Shown: positions 1-8,815, counted from the stretch's first letter. The stretch: DNA of 64,000 bases from JAIOTH01 sp964486685 (GCA_964486685.1 CAZAOE010000003.1:7568-71567); one strand, 5' to 3'. Notes: generated by a model not told the origin, from the letters alone. A program made the numbers and translations.

Positions 1-90
1 GTTAATCGACCCATCAATGCTGTTTTAAACAATACTAAATTTCCAAAACTTCGCTCTTGGAAAAAAGCTTTACAAGATTATTTAAAATAA
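1..90 (+). CDS. rmlD: C-terminal end of a probable dTDP-4-dehydrorhamnose reductase (partial)
   Basis: An open frame runs in from the left edge and stops with TAA at 88-90, giving 29 residues. The pattern R-P-x-N-A-V-L-N-N-T-K-F, then L-R-S-W-K-K-A-L-Q-D-Y-L, matches the usual end of RmlD, where a conserved RP..S-L-D/N-x-x-K-L stretch precedes a 'W..AL..YL' helix. RmlD reduces dTDP-4-keto-rhamnose to dTDP-rhamnose. The next biosynthetic gene on this strand, rmlA, acts in the same pathway, which supports the call. Only the tail is visible, so the assignment is moderate. Confidence 0.55.
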   Translation, partial: VNRPINAVLNNTKFPKLRSWKKALQDYLK

Positions 91-330
91 TGCTCCCGTT
101 TTTTCCACTTACTAAGAAAAAATTAAGAGAGGTTTGTTACCTACATTTTCTCCCCTTACCAAGGGGAGATATAGAGGGGTTAAAAATTAACAAAAACAAT
201 TCCTATAAAAGCCATAATATAACCTCCCCTTGTCCCTCCTTGACCTCACCCCGTATAAAGCGAAGCTTTTGTACGGGGGTAAGGAGGGGAAATTATATTA
301 AAATCTCAGTAAAAAATATTTAAAAATTAT
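91..330. repeat. Intergenic cluster of GC-rich interspersed palindromes
   Basis: This spacer has no convincing gene. It holds two stem-loop units: one around 150-176 (CTCCCCTT acca AAGGGGAG, followed by 'gaggggtt') and one around 221-290 (CTCCCCTT...AAGGAGGGG enclosing an inner stem, CCCCGTA...TACGGGGG, at about 248-276). The same vocabulary (a CTCCCC arm, a short AT loop, a GGGGAG arm, then 'a(g)gggg(t)') recurs at 23831-23867 and, in frame, inside the radical SAM gene near 42340-42390. I read these as members of one dispersed repeat family. Confidence 0.6.
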
Positions 331-366
331 TTAAATAAAAAAGCGCTGACCGTAGAATCAGCGCAT
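331..366 (-). terminator. Rho-independent terminator of the Ala/Val/Gly-repeat gene
   Basis: Read on the minus strand, GCGCTGA and TCAGCGC (343-349 and 358-364) form a 7-bp stem, followed by six Ts and more AT. It lies 14 bp past the stop of the 160-residue gene. Confidence 0.8.
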
Positions 367-377
367 ATTCTAAAAAT

Positions 378-860
378 TTAACTGGGCCAAAAGGTTATCG
401 CCAGCATAGTTCCAGAAATTAACAAGACCTTTAATATTAAAAAGGGGATTAAAAAACAACTCTTCAATTCGCTATCACTATTACCAGCAGCAACAATACC
501 AGCGGCAATAACACCAACGGCAATAACACCAACGGTGGCAATGGCAATAACACCAACAATCCTAACACCAGCAACAATAGCAGTAGCAACTGCGGCAATA
601 GCGGCAGCGATAACAACACCCGCGGTAACAACACCAACTGCGGCAATAGCAACAAAACCAGCAAGAGCAACAACACCAGCAGCAACAACACCAGTGGCCA
701 CGGCAGTAGCAACAACAGCAAGAGATGCAGCACCAGTAGCCTCATATCGTTCTGCTCCAGTTAGTCCCCAGCCACCCTGAAGAGAAAAAACAGAGATAAA
801 TACAGTAATAGCTGTAATGATCATTATTATTTCCCATTTAAATAATCTTTTTTTATTCAT
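378..860 (-). CDS. Hydrophobic Ala/Val/Gly-repeat membrane protein (unknown function)
   Basis: The 160-residue product has a basic start (MNKKRLFKW), a transmembrane segment at about 10-30, and then about 85 residues made almost only of Ala, Val, Gly, Ile and Thr (for example GVVAAGVVALAGFVAIAAV). A final hydrophobic stretch sits at about 133-157. The repeat DNA keeps several frames open, but this frame has AGGAGG seven bases before its ATG, a promoter-like TTGACA upstream and a terminator right after the stop. I do not recognise the family. The short-period Gly/Ala spacing resembles glycine-zipper membrane segments, so a membrane or pore-like role is possible but is inference only. Confidence 0.7.
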   Translation of the reverse strand: MNKKRLFKWEIIMIITAITVFISVFSLQGGWGLTGAERYEATGAASLAVVATAVATGVVAAGVVALAGFVAIAAVGVVTAGVVIAAAIAAVATAIVAGVRIVGVIAIATVGVIAVGVIAAGIVAAGNSDSELKSCFLIPFLILKVLLISGTMLAITFWPS

Positions 861-922
861 TTCTGTCCTCCTGTTTATTTAAATTATTTTTTATTACCAT
901 AAATTTACGCTTAATCTTATTT

Positions 923-969
923 TTTGTCAAATCTGAAAATTTGACAAATATGTATATATGTACTAATGT
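923..969. promoter_or_regulatory. Divergent promoters sharing a 10-bp perfect palindrome
   Basis: TTTGTCAAAT (923-932) and ATTTGACAAA (939-948) are a perfect inverted repeat. Each arm contains a TTGACA -35 box: minus strand at 930-925, plus strand at 941-946. Seventeen bases past each lies a -10-like hexamer, TAAATT on the minus strand and TAATGT on the plus strand at 964-969. The pair would drive the Ala/Val/Gly-repeat gene leftward and rmlA rightward. The symmetry could also be an operator. Confidence 0.5.
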
Positions 970-1121
970 ATAAAGTTTTAACTTGCCAAAAAATATTATT
1001 GTGTTAAGATAGATGGACAATTTATAATTTTCATTTCTCAATTTTTATTAAATTATCAATTTAAAATTGAGTCATTAAAAATTCAATTTAAATTTATAAT
1101 TTATAATTTAAAATTAATCCT

Positions 1122-2120
1122 ATGAAGGGTGTTATATTAGCCGGTGGAACTGGCTCACGCTTAGATCCATTAACCAAAGTAACCAATAAACATTTATTGC
1201 CGGTTTATAATAAACCGATGATTTATTATCCAATTGAATCTCTAATTAATGCTGGTATTAAAGATATTATGATTGTGTCTGGCAAAGGACATGCTGGAGA
1301 TTTTTTAGAATTATTGGGCTCAGGACAAAAATTTGGAGCAAGTTTTTCCTATGCCGTACAAGAGGAAGCCGGTGGAATTGCTCAGGCCCTGGGCTTAGCT
1401 GAAAACTTCGTGGACAATGAAAAGGTGGTGGTTTATCTAGGAGATAATATTTTACAAGATGATATTGGTCCAGCCATAGAAGAATTTAAAAAGGTTACCA
1501 TGGGCGCCAGAATTTTTCTAAAAAAAGTTAAAAACCCCCATGCTTATGGTGTCGCTCAAATTAAAGAAAATAAAATCACTAAGGTTGTTGAAAAACCCCA
1601 AGAATTTATCAGTGACTTAGCGGTTGTCGGCGTATATATGTATGATAATCAGGTTTGGGATATTATTAAAACTTTAAAACCCTCTGGCCGAGGGGAATTG
1701 GAAATTACTGATGTAAATAATTTCTATGTCCAACAAGATACCATGAAATATACTATCTTAAAAGGATGGTGGGGTGATTGTGGTGAATCAATAGATACTT
1801 GGTTAGAGGCTAATAATTTGGTAGCTCAAAATAATAATCAACAAATTATTGAAGAATCTTCTCTGCAAATAATTAAAGACACAGCTCGTCAAGTCGTACA
1901 AGAGGCCATTAAAATAATCAAAACCGAAACCCCCCAAATAGTGGCCGATGAATACAAAAATATAGAAGAAAAAACTGACCAAAAAAATACTTCCTCTTCA
2001 GAAGTAAAAAATATTTATCAAAAACCACTTTTAGATTTAAAAGAGGATGCTCCCAACATGGAAGATATGGAATTCCCAATCGAAAAAGAAACTTCTCTAG
2101 AAGATTATTATGCTGAATAA
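1122..2120 (+). CDS. rmlA: Glucose-1-phosphate thymidylyltransferase with C-terminal extension
   Basis: It makes dTDP-glucose from dTTP and glucose-1-phosphate, the first step of dTDP-rhamnose synthesis in the cytoplasm. The nucleotide-binding signature LAGGTGSRLDPLTK is at residues 6-19, the metal-binding LGDN ends near 109, and EKP is at 157-159. The WWGDCGESIDTW stretch near 216-227 closes the catalytic domain. Residues from about 236 to 332 are an extra tail rich in Gln, Glu, Lys and Ser that the short RmlA enzymes (about 240 residues) lack. Its function is unknown. The gene converges with the PEGA gene, with only two bases between stops. rmlD appears to end at the left edge, so the rhamnose pathway continues outside the window. 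Confidence 0.85.
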   Translation: MKGVILAGGTGSRLDPLTKVTNKHLLPVYNKPMIYYPIESLINAGIKDIMIVSGKGHAGDFLELLGSGQKFGASFSYAVQEEAGGIAQALGLAENFVDNEKVVVYLGDNILQDDIGPAIEEFKKVTMGARIFLKKVKNPHAYGVAQIKENKITKVVEKPQEFISDLAVVGVYMYDNQVWDIIKTLKPSGRGELEITDVNNFYVQQDTMKYTILKGWWGDCGESIDTWLEANNLVAQNNNQQIIEESSLQIIKDTARQVVQEAIKIIKTETPQIVADEYKNIEEKTDQKNTSSSEVKNIYQKPLLDLKEDAPNMEDMEFPIEKETSLEDYYAE

Positions 2121-2122
2121 AA

Positions 2123-3451
2123 TCATTGAATAGTTGTTTCTATTAGTCCAGTAGGGGTAATATGATAAAAAATATTACCTTTTTTGTTTTGCAAAAAATA
2201 ATCTGAATTATATATACTATTTAAATTATAAATATTTTTTTTGTCTCTATTGTCAAGCTCTATGGCATAAAGCTTTTTATCAATAGTATAAAAAACATGA
2301 TTATTGTTTCGGTGCCAAAAATAATTATCTATTGGCTGACTAAATCTATTTACTAAAATTTCTTTTTTTTCAGCAAGATCATAAAACCAAATTTCCAAAT
2401 TATTATTCATCAAAAGCATTCGATTATATAAATCCCATTTAGCGTCTCTAACCTCTGCAATGGTTTTAACCAAATAATCTTCTAATAAATTAGGGTCAAT
2501 TAAATATAAAATGTCATTATCTTTATCTAATAAACAAATATAATCTTTATACGCTAAAATAAAACTATAATTATTAGAAATTTTATTTAAACTTAATAAT
2601 TTTTCTGAGGTCTTATTTTTCAAATCAAATAAATACAAATTATCTTGCTCCCCGTCATTTAAAACATAAAATAATTTATCTTTTTCTGGCTTATAAGATA
2701 AAACATTGTCAATATTTATTAATTGGAACTCTTGAGTGGATATTACAAAACTATAAATATTGTTTTCCAAATCTGAAAAATATATTAAATCAGAATTAAA
2801 TTTATCCCATTTTAAATCATAAATAGAAAATCCTATATAATCATTAATAGCTAATAAATCTTCATTCAAATAAACTGAAGAAATAAAATATTCTTTTCCT
2901 ATTTTTAATAATATTTTCTGACTATTGGCTGACCACAAACTATATTCTGGTTCGTCTATTTTTGTTTCAATATTAATAATCTGATTTTCTGACAAATCAA
3001 AAATATTAATATTGCCATTATCCAAATCATAAAATAAAAGTCGTTGTTTGTCGGGAGAAATTGAAAGTTCTTGAAAATTTCCTTCTTGAATAATTTCTGT
3101 TTCAAACTGATTATAAAAAAGAGAAATGTCTTCAATAAAAACAGTTTGACGCGGTTTAATTAAAAGGATCTTTTCCCAGGATTGATAATTTTCTTTCTCA
3201 ATTCTAATTTTATATAAATCTGGTTTTAAATGAGTAATTTCGCTAGGAGTAATATACTTACTTTCTTTATCATTTAAAAATATTTTTGCATCCCGAGGAT
3301 AGGATTTAAGATACAAAACACTGGTCTTCTCAAATCTATTTTTGGAAAAATTATAAGTATATCCCAAAGACAATAAAATAAAAAAAGACGAGGCGCCTAA
3401 AAAAATTAATATTGCCAAAAATAAATAAATTTTTCGAACCCAATTTTTCAT
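2123..3451 (-). CDS. Membrane-anchored PEGA-domain protein with propeller-like repeats
   Basis: The 442-residue product has one N-terminal transmembrane helix (about 8-31). A PEGA-type beta domain follows at about 45-110 (YPRDAKIFLND, then P-S-E-I-T-HLKPDLYKIRIEKENY). The long C-terminal region has recurring 'S.D...LLF.DL..G.I.IFDL' motifs, like TolB/WD-type beta-propeller blades. PEGA domains are common in surface proteins of Patescibacteria and related groups. The expected place is outside the membrane, anchored at the N-terminus. No catalytic residues are apparent, and a role in binding wall or surface polymer is inference. Confidence 0.7.
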   Translation of the reverse strand: MKNWVRKIYLFLAILIFLGASSFFILLSLGYTYNFSKNRFEKTSVLYLKSYPRDAKIFLNDKESKYITPSEITHLKPDLYKIRIEKENYQSWEKILLIKPRQTVFIEDISLFYNQFETEIIQEGNFQELSISPDKQRLLFYDLDNGNINIFDLSENQIINIETKIDEPEYSLWSANSQKILLKIGKEYFISSVYLNEDLLAINDYIGFSIYDLKWDKFNSDLIYFSDLENNIYSFVISTQEFQLINIDNVLSYKPEKDKLFYVLNDGEQDNLYLFDLKNKTSEKLLSLNKISNNYSFILAYKDYICLLDKDNDILYLIDPNLLEDYLVKTIAEVRDAKWDLYNRMLLMNNNLEIWFYDLAEKKEILVNRFSQPIDNYFWHRNNNHVFYTIDKKLYAIELDNRDKKNIYNLNSIYNSDYFLQNKKGNIFYHITPTGLIETTIQ

Positions 3452-3613
3452 AAAATTAGTTAAAAGTTAAAAAGCTTCAAGTTACAAAATTTAGTTCAAA
3501 AATTAGAACCTTTAACTTACAAGTATCAACTTGAAACTATTTATTTTTTCCTGTAGAATTGAGATATTAAATAAATCTAATATTAAACTTAAAATTACTA
3601 ATTTAATAATAAT

Positions 3614-4867
3614 ATGTCTAGCTTTATTATTCAAGGCAAACCCAAGCTTCAGGGTGAAATTTCTGTTAAGGGCGCTAAAAATAATGCTTTAAAATTAATT
3701 CCGGCAGCTTTATTAACCTCGGAAAAGGTTATTTTACATAATGTCCCAAATATTATTGATGTTAATCTAACCCTGGAATTGGCCAAAAGCCTAGGAGCAA
3801 AAATAGAAAAAATAGCTGAAAATTCCATATCTATTCAAGCTGAAAACATTGACTCCCAAAAAATTAATAATGAAATAGCTCGCAAAATACGAACTTCTTT
3901 AATGTTCATCGGTCCATTATTACACAGATGTGGAAAAATTGAAATACCTCATCCCGGAGGATGTACTATTGGAAAAAGACCAATTAATTTTTTTATTGAT
4001 TTTTTAAAAACATTAGGAGCTAAAATAGAATTAAAAAATAATAATTATCAATTTATCAATCAGGGGCTTAAAGGTAATCGCTATATCTTTCCTAAAATCA
4101 GCCATACTGGAACTGAAAGCTTAATACTCACGGCCGTTTTAGCAGAGGGTCAAACTGAAATAATCAATGCTGCTTGCGAGCCAGAAGTTCAGGCCTTAGC
4201 TGATTTTCTAAATTTCATGGGAGCTAAAATTAAAGGAGCTGGTACGCCTCATATAATTATAACTGGGGTAAAAAAATTAAATGGAACTGAATTTTCTGTC
4301 ATTCCTGATCGCATAGAAACCGGCAGTTTACTCTGTATCGGTGTAGCCACTAAAAGCAATATAAAAATTACAAATTGTAATCCGCAAGACCTTGAAATAC
4401 CTTTGAAAATTTTGCAACAAATGGGTGTGGAATTAGAAATTGGAAAAGATTTTATTGAAATTAAAAAAATAAATAAACTCCAACCAGTTAATATCAGCAC
4501 TCACGAATATCCTGGCTTTCCCACTGATTTACAATCTTGCTTTACGGTTTTATTAACTCAAGCTCAAGGCATGAGTTTAGTTCATGAAACAATTTATGAA
4601 AGCCGATTATTTTTTACTGACCTTTTGATAAGAATGGGAGCTAATTTAGTTTTATGCGACCCACATAGAGTAGTAATAAATGGACCTTCAAAATTAAGAG
4701 GAAAAAAAGTAGAAAGTCCAGACATCAGAGCTGGACTAGCCATGCTCATTGCTGGTTTAATGGCTGAAGACGAAACAGAAATAGGCAATATTGAACAAAT
4801 TGACCGCGGTTATGAAAAAATAGATACCCGCTTAAATAAATTAGGAGCTAATATTAAAAGAATATAA
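3614..4867 (+). CDS. murA: UDP-N-acetylglucosamine 1-carboxyvinyltransferase
   Basis: MurA transfers enolpyruvate from PEP to UDP-GlcNAc, the first committed step of peptidoglycan synthesis. The length (417 residues) is normal. The N-terminal GAKNNALK has the conserved Lys22-Asn23 pair, and the catalytic loop HPGGCTIGKRP places the Cys (fosfomycin target) at residue 117. The C-terminal half has the expected EYPGFPTDLQ and IEQIDRGYE motifs. It precedes a CtpA-like protease by 20 bp, so the two may be co-transcribed. Presence of murA indicates a peptidoglycan wall. Confidence 0.95.
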   Translation: MSSFIIQGKPKLQGEISVKGAKNNALKLIPAALLTSEKVILHNVPNIIDVNLTLELAKSLGAKIEKIAENSISIQAENIDSQKINNEIARKIRTSLMFIGPLLHRCGKIEIPHPGGCTIGKRPINFFIDFLKTLGAKIELKNNNYQFINQGLKGNRYIFPKISHTGTESLILTAVLAEGQTEIINAACEPEVQALADFLNFMGAKIKGAGTPHIIITGVKKLNGTEFSVIPDRIETGSLLCIGVATKSNIKITNCNPQDLEIPLKILQQMGVELEIGKDFIEIKKINKLQPVNISTHEYPGFPTDLQSCFTVLLTQAQGMSLVHETIYESRLFFTDLLIRMGANLVLCDPHRVVINGPSKLRGKKVESPDIRAGLAMLIAGLMAEDETEIGNIEQIDRGYEKIDTRLNKLGANIKRI

Positions 4868-4887
4868 TTAAAATACTAAATAAAATC

Positions 4888-6171
4888 ATGGATGAAAACA
4901 TTTATTTGCAAAATAGAAACCAAAAAAGATTAGAAAATAAAAAAACTACCCGCATAATCATTGTATCTCTACTGATAATTGTCAGTTTTTTTATCGGTAT
5001 TATTATCGGTGTTTCTAATAGTGAAGAAATAAGTCCCAATAATGAAGGCAGCGAGGTTTTAAATAAAAATAAGGTTCCAGAATCTTTAAATCAAAACGTG
5101 AATTTTAAACTATTTTGGCAAGTTTGGGATTTAATTAAAAATAATTATGTTGAGCCCGATATTAATGAAATAGAAATGTTTTATGGTGCTCAAGCCGGTC
5201 TAGTGGCTTCGTTATTAGATCCTTATTCTGTATTTTTACCGCCAGAAATAGCCAAAGAATTTAGCGAAGAACTAAAAGGAAAATTTGAGGGCATTGGGGC
5301 TGAAATAGGAATTAAAAACAACCGTTTAACAATTATTGCTCCTTTACCAAATAGTCCAGCAGAGCAATCTGGTATTAAAGCCGGTGATAAAGTTATTGGT
5401 ATAGATGGATTGGATACTGCTGGAATTTCTTTAAATCAAGCTGTTAATTTAATCCGGGGTGATAAGGGCACAGAAGTTATTTTAAGTGTTATACATCAAG
5501 ATCAAAGCCAAGAAAACATTACTATTATCAGAGATGAAATACAATATGCCAGTGTTGAATCAGAGATTGAGGAAGAAGAAATTAGTCAAAAAATAGCAGC
5601 CGAAAATATTGGTTATATAGAAATTAGCCATTTTAATGAAGATACTGAGGAATTATTTAATAAAAAAGTCAATGAACTTATTAGTCAAGGCGTTGATAGT
5701 ATTATTTTAGATCTGAGAAATAATCCCGGCGGATTTTTAAGCACCGCCATATCAGTAGCCAGTGCCTGGGTAGAGGATGGGGTGATAGTTAAAGAAAAAT
5801 TTAGAGATGATTCTAAAACCCAAAATTATTCTGCCCAAGGTTCAGCTAAATTAAAAGATAAAAAAACCGTTGTTTTGGTTAATGAAGGCTCGGCTTCGGC
5901 CTCAGAAATAGTAGCTGGCGCTTTGCAAGATTATGGTTTAGCTACTATTGTCGGAGAAAAAACTTTTGGCAAGGGTTCTGTTCAGGACTTAACTGAATTA
6001 AGCGATGGCTCTTCTGTAAAATTAACTATTGCCAAATGGCTTACTCCCAATAACAGAACCATAGATAAGGAAGGAATTACTCCGGACATAGAAATAGAAT
6101 TAACTACTGAAGATTATAATAATGACCGTGACCCGCAATTAGAAAAAGCTATTGAAATATTAAAACAATAA
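4888..6171 (+). CDS. ctpA: Carboxy-terminal processing protease, S41 family
   Basis: The 427-residue protein has an N-terminal membrane anchor (about 22-42), a linker, a PDZ domain at about 125-205 (GIGAEIGI, then SPAEQSGIKAGDKVIGIDG) and an S41 peptidase domain. The Ser-Lys catalytic dyad is visible: the Ser lies in NEGSASASE (332-340) and the Lys in GEKTFGKGSVQ (Lys362). Such proteases trim the C-termini of exported proteins. The active site should face the outside. The acylphosphatase gene starts two bases after its stop, so these two are very likely one transcript. Confidence 0.9.
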   Translation: MDENIYLQNRNQKRLENKKTTRIIIVSLLIIVSFFIGIIIGVSNSEEISPNNEGSEVLNKNKVPESLNQNVNFKLFWQVWDLIKNNYVEPDINEIEMFYGAQAGLVASLLDPYSVFLPPEIAKEFSEELKGKFEGIGAEIGIKNNRLTIIAPLPNSPAEQSGIKAGDKVIGIDGLDTAGISLNQAVNLIRGDKGTEVILSVIHQDQSQENITIIRDEIQYASVESEIEEEEISQKIAAENIGYIEISHFNEDTEELFNKKVNELISQGVDSIILDLRNNPGGFLSTAISVASAWVEDGVIVKEKFRDDSKTQNYSAQGSAKLKDKKTVVLVNEGSASASEIVAGALQDYGLATIVGEKTFGKGSVQDLTELSDGSSVKLTIAKWLTPNNRTIDKEGITPDIEIELTTEDYNNDRDPQLEKAIEILKQ

Positions 6172-6172
6172 A

Positions 6173-6451
6173 ATGTTTATAGTGCACATTATAGCCAAAG
6201 GCCTGGTGCAGGGTGTTTTTTTTAGATGTTTGGTAAAAGAATATGCTCAAAAAAATAATATTGTAGGTACTGTGCAAAATTTATCTATTACTAATAAAGT
6301 AGAAATCTTTGCTCAAGCCACTGAAGATAAAATAAAAAATTTTATCAATTGGCTTGAAAATAGTCCTGGATTATCTAAAATTAATAGAATTGAAATTTTA
6401 GAAGAAAAAGAAAATCCTCGTCAACAATACTATAGTTTCCGCATCCTTTAA
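6173..6451 (+). CDS. acyP: Acylphosphatase
   Basis: The product is 92 residues, the standard size. It hydrolyses acyl phosphates such as acetyl phosphate or carbamoyl phosphate. The signature GLVQGVFFR near residues 10-18 supplies the phosphate-binding loop and catalytic Arg. The catalytic Asn is in the 'GTVQN' segment near residue 37. The final Y-x-F-R-I-L strand is also typical. It starts two bases after the ctpA stop. A link to acetyl phosphate made by the PduL/AckA route elsewhere in the window is possible but is inference. Confidence 0.9.
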   Translation: MFIVHIIAKGLVQGVFFRCLVKEYAQKNNIVGTVQNLSITNKVEIFAQATEDKIKNFINWLENSPGLSKINRIEILEEKENPRQQYYSFRIL

Positions 6452-6497
6452 CTACCCCTCCTACAACCTAATAAGCTACAAACTAACCCCTAACCAT
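6452..6497 (+). repeat. Intergenic 'ctacaacctaataagcta' word repeat
   Basis: The spacer before rplI is made of degenerate copies of 'ctacaacctaataagcta(acc)'. The same vocabulary precedes the genes at 13057 and 19256, and occurs at 42478-42548 and 58684-58725. No RBS is recognisable within it. Confidence 0.55.
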
Positions 6498-6938
6498 ATG
6501 AAAATAATATTTTTACAAGATACGCCTAGCGGTAAAAAAAACCAAATTAAAGATGTCTCCACTGGCTATGCTTTGAATTATTTAATCCCCAAAAAATTAG
6601 CTATCTTGGCTACTAAAGAAGAAATCAAAAAAATCCAGAATCAACAAGAGCAAATAACTCAAGAAGTTGAAAAAGGAAAAAGACAATCAGACAAAACCAT
6701 TGATAAAATTAAATCTTTAAAAATTGAAATCAAAGCCAAAGCCAATCAAGAAGGGCATTTATTTGGTGGGGTTAGCAATGAAGATATCTGCAAAATTTTA
6801 AAAGAAAAACATAATTTAGATATTAGTAAAGAAGCCATAGAACTAGCGCATCATATTAAAAAAATTGGAAAACATAATGTGCCAATAAAAATAAATAAAC
6901 AAGAAACAGAATTAAAACTAATTATTAAAGCTGAGTAA
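6498..6938 (+). CDS. rplI: 50S ribosomal protein bL9
   Basis: The 146-residue product has the bL9 layout. The N-terminal rRNA-binding domain shows MKIIFLQD, then G-x-x-x-x-I-K-D-V-S-x-G-Y-A-LNYLIPKKLA. A long charged connecting helix runs from about 40 to 75. The C-terminal domain carries HLFGGVSNEDICKIL. Some Patescibacteria lineages are reported to lack bL9, so its presence is a mild taxonomic clue. It sits alone between the acylphosphatase and pyrG genes, not with other ribosomal genes. Confidence 0.9.
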   Translation: MKIIFLQDTPSGKKNQIKDVSTGYALNYLIPKKLAILATKEEIKKIQNQQEQITQEVEKGKRQSDKTIDKIKSLKIEIKAKANQEGHLFGGVSNEDICKILKEKHNLDISKEAIELAHHIKKIGKHNVPIKINKQETELKLIIKAE

Positions 6939-7011
6939 ATAATAAACTAAATTCAATTCTCGCTCTAATTCTCTAATTTCAAAATTAGCTACGGGATAAA
7001 TATTTAACAGG

Positions 7012-8637
7012 ATGAAAAATAATAATAATGTAAAATATATCTTTGTAACTGGCGGTGTCTGTTCTGGTTTAGGTAAGGGTATTTCTAGTGCCTCTATTGG
7101 TGCCATTTTAAAATCGGCTAATTATAAAATATTTACTCTAAAATTAGATCCTTATTTAAATATTGATCCGGGCACAATGAGTCCTTATCAACATGGAGAA
7201 GTTTATGTAACAGATGATGGTACTGAAACAGATTTAGACTTGGGACACTATGAAAGATTTATTGATACTAATCTTAGTAAGCTATCTAATTTAACAACTG
7301 GTCAGGTTTATCAATCTGTTTTAAGCAAAGAAAGAAGGGGGGGGTTTTTAGGAAAAACTATTCAAATTATTCCTCATATTACCGATGAAATTAAAAAATA
7401 TATTTACCAAGCCGCCAAAGAAAGTCAAACCGATATTTTAATCATTGAAATTGGTGGAACCGTAGGTGATATTGAGGGAGAGCCATTCTTAGAAACCGCT
7501 CGTCAAATTAGAATTGAACAAGGCTATCATCAAACTATGTTCGCTCATGTTACATTATTGCCCTATATTAAGGCCTCTAATGAAACCAAAACTAAACCCA
7601 CCCAGCTTTCTGTTAAGGAATTATTAAAAAGAGGAATAACTCCTGATTTAATTATTGCTCGTACTGAAACTAAAATTACCAAAGAAGCTATTGAAAAAAT
7701 CTCTATGTTTTGTAATGTAAAACCTGAAGCAGTCATTCCAGCTCCTACAGTTAAAATACTTTATGAAGTACCTATTAATTTTGAAAAAAGTGGTATTTCT
7801 AAAATTATTTACAAACATTTAGAGCTTTCTCATAAAAAACCCGACCTAGATCCTTGGAATAAATTGCTGAAAAAAATAAAAAAAATTGATAAAAAAATAA
7901 CTATTGGATTAATAGGAAAATATACTGAAAATATTGATGCTTATTTAAGTGTAAACGAGGCCTTAAAATCTGCATGTTATCACAATAATTTAAAACTTAA
8001 TTTAATTTGGATAGATTCTGTTAAATTAGAAAAAAATAATCATGCAGAAATATCTAAATTAAAAAAATTAGCTGGTTTAGTAGTCCCTGGCGGATTTGGT
8101 TCTCGAGGTATTGAAGGAAAAATCAAAGCTGCTAAATTTGCTCGGGAAAATAAGGTACCTTATTTGGGCCTATGTCTTGGTTCGCAAATTATGGCTATTG
8201 AGCTTGCTCGTAATATAGCTAATTTAAAAGACGCCAACTCTGAAGAATTTAATCCCAAAAGTGAAAATTTAATTGTTCATTATTTGCCTGGTCAATCTGA
8301 TGACCGAGAAAAAGGCGGAACTCTTCGTTTGGGGGCCTATCCTTGTATTTTAAAAAAGGGGACTAAGGCCTATCAGGCCTATCAAACTAAAAAAATATCT
8401 GAAAGGCATAGACATAGATATGAATTTAATAATGCCTATCGGGAAATTTTAGAAAAAGCCGGCTTAATTATTTCTGGAGATTCTCCTAATCATAATTTAA
8501 TGGAAATTGTAGAAATTAAAGACCATCCTTTTATGTTGGGCTCTCAATTCCACCCTGAATTCAAATCCCGCCCATTAAGACCACACCCCTTATTTAATGC
8601 TTTTATCAAAGCAGCAGAAAAGTATAGCAAGAAATAA
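7012..8637 (+). CDS. pyrG: CTP synthase
   Basis: This glutamine-dependent enzyme makes CTP from UTP. The length (541 residues) is normal. The synthetase half opens with FVTGGVCSGLGKGISSASIG (P-loop) and includes LDPYLNIDPGTMSPYQHGEV and the DLDLGHYERF signature. The glutaminase half has VVPGGFGSRG, the nucleophile motif PYLGLCLGSQ, and the C-terminal His-Glu pair in QFHPEFKSRP. With pyrBI at 52-53 kb it is the second pyrimidine-synthesis gene in the window. Confidence 0.96.
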   Translation: MKNNNNVKYIFVTGGVCSGLGKGISSASIGAILKSANYKIFTLKLDPYLNIDPGTMSPYQHGEVYVTDDGTETDLDLGHYERFIDTNLSKLSNLTTGQVYQSVLSKERRGGFLGKTIQIIPHITDEIKKYIYQAAKESQTDILIIEIGGTVGDIEGEPFLETARQIRIEQGYHQTMFAHVTLLPYIKASNETKTKPTQLSVKELLKRGITPDLIIARTETKITKEAIEKISMFCNVKPEAVIPAPTVKILYEVPINFEKSGISKIIYKHLELSHKKPDLDPWNKLLKKIKKIDKKITIGLIGKYTENIDAYLSVNEALKSACYHNNLKLNLIWIDSVKLEKNNHAEISKLKKLAGLVVPGGFGSRGIEGKIKAAKFARENKVPYLGLCLGSQIMAIELARNIANLKDANSEEFNPKSENLIVHYLPGQSDDREKGGTLRLGAYPCILKKGTKAYQAYQTKKISERHRHRYEFNNAYREILEKAGLIISGDSPNHNLMEIVEIKDHPFMLGSQFHPEFKSRPLRPHPLFNAFIKAAEKYSKK

Positions 8638-8668
8638 ATAGCTTAAATATATAAAACAAATCCTTTCA

Positions 8669-8697
8669 TTGACAATCAGGTCTTTTTAGTTTATAAT
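8669..8697 (+). promoter_or_regulatory. Consensus sigma-70 promoter for the tRNA pair
   Basis: TTGACA at 8669-8674, a 17-base spacer and TATAAT at 8692-8697 are an exact consensus. The next genes downstream are tRNA-Gln and tRNA-Ser. The precursor would begin near 8704 with about 140 bases of leader. Confidence 0.85.
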
Positions 8698-8708
8698 TTA
8701 TCAAGTTA

Positions 8709-8815
8709 ATTATTGGGTCGTCCGCCTACGCATAAAGCTACGGCAGGACTGAAATAAAATTAAAATTTGATATTTAAAATTTATTTGAAATTCCTGCCTG
8801 CCGGCAGGCAGGTAT
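8709..8815. repeat. Two interspersed palindromes in the tRNA leader
   Basis: GTCCGCCTACGC...GCTACGGCAGGAC (8719-8749) is an imperfect stem-loop of the same type as CCGCCC...GGGCGG inside the thrS leader (58484-58511). CCTGCCTGCCGGCAGGCAGG (8793-8812) is a perfect 20-bp palindrome. It occurs again at 28520-28539 and, diverged, inside the oxidoreductase alpha gene at 31062-31085. Confidence 0.7.

Noticed and set aside
57..323. Open frame of 88 codons on the plus strand after the rmlD tail
   Set aside because: It overlaps the rmlD end and runs through GC-rich interspersed palindromes; no start signal or family pattern.
464..780. Leu-rich (minus) and Ala/Thr/Pro-rich (plus) open frames over the Ala/Val/Gly gene
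   Set aside because: The simple repeat leaves several frames open. Only the 160-residue minus frame has promoter, AGGAGG and terminator in the right places.
853..1041. 62-codon minus frame upstream of the Ala/Val/Gly gene
   Set aside because: It covers the promoter region and AT-word repeat, with no start signals.
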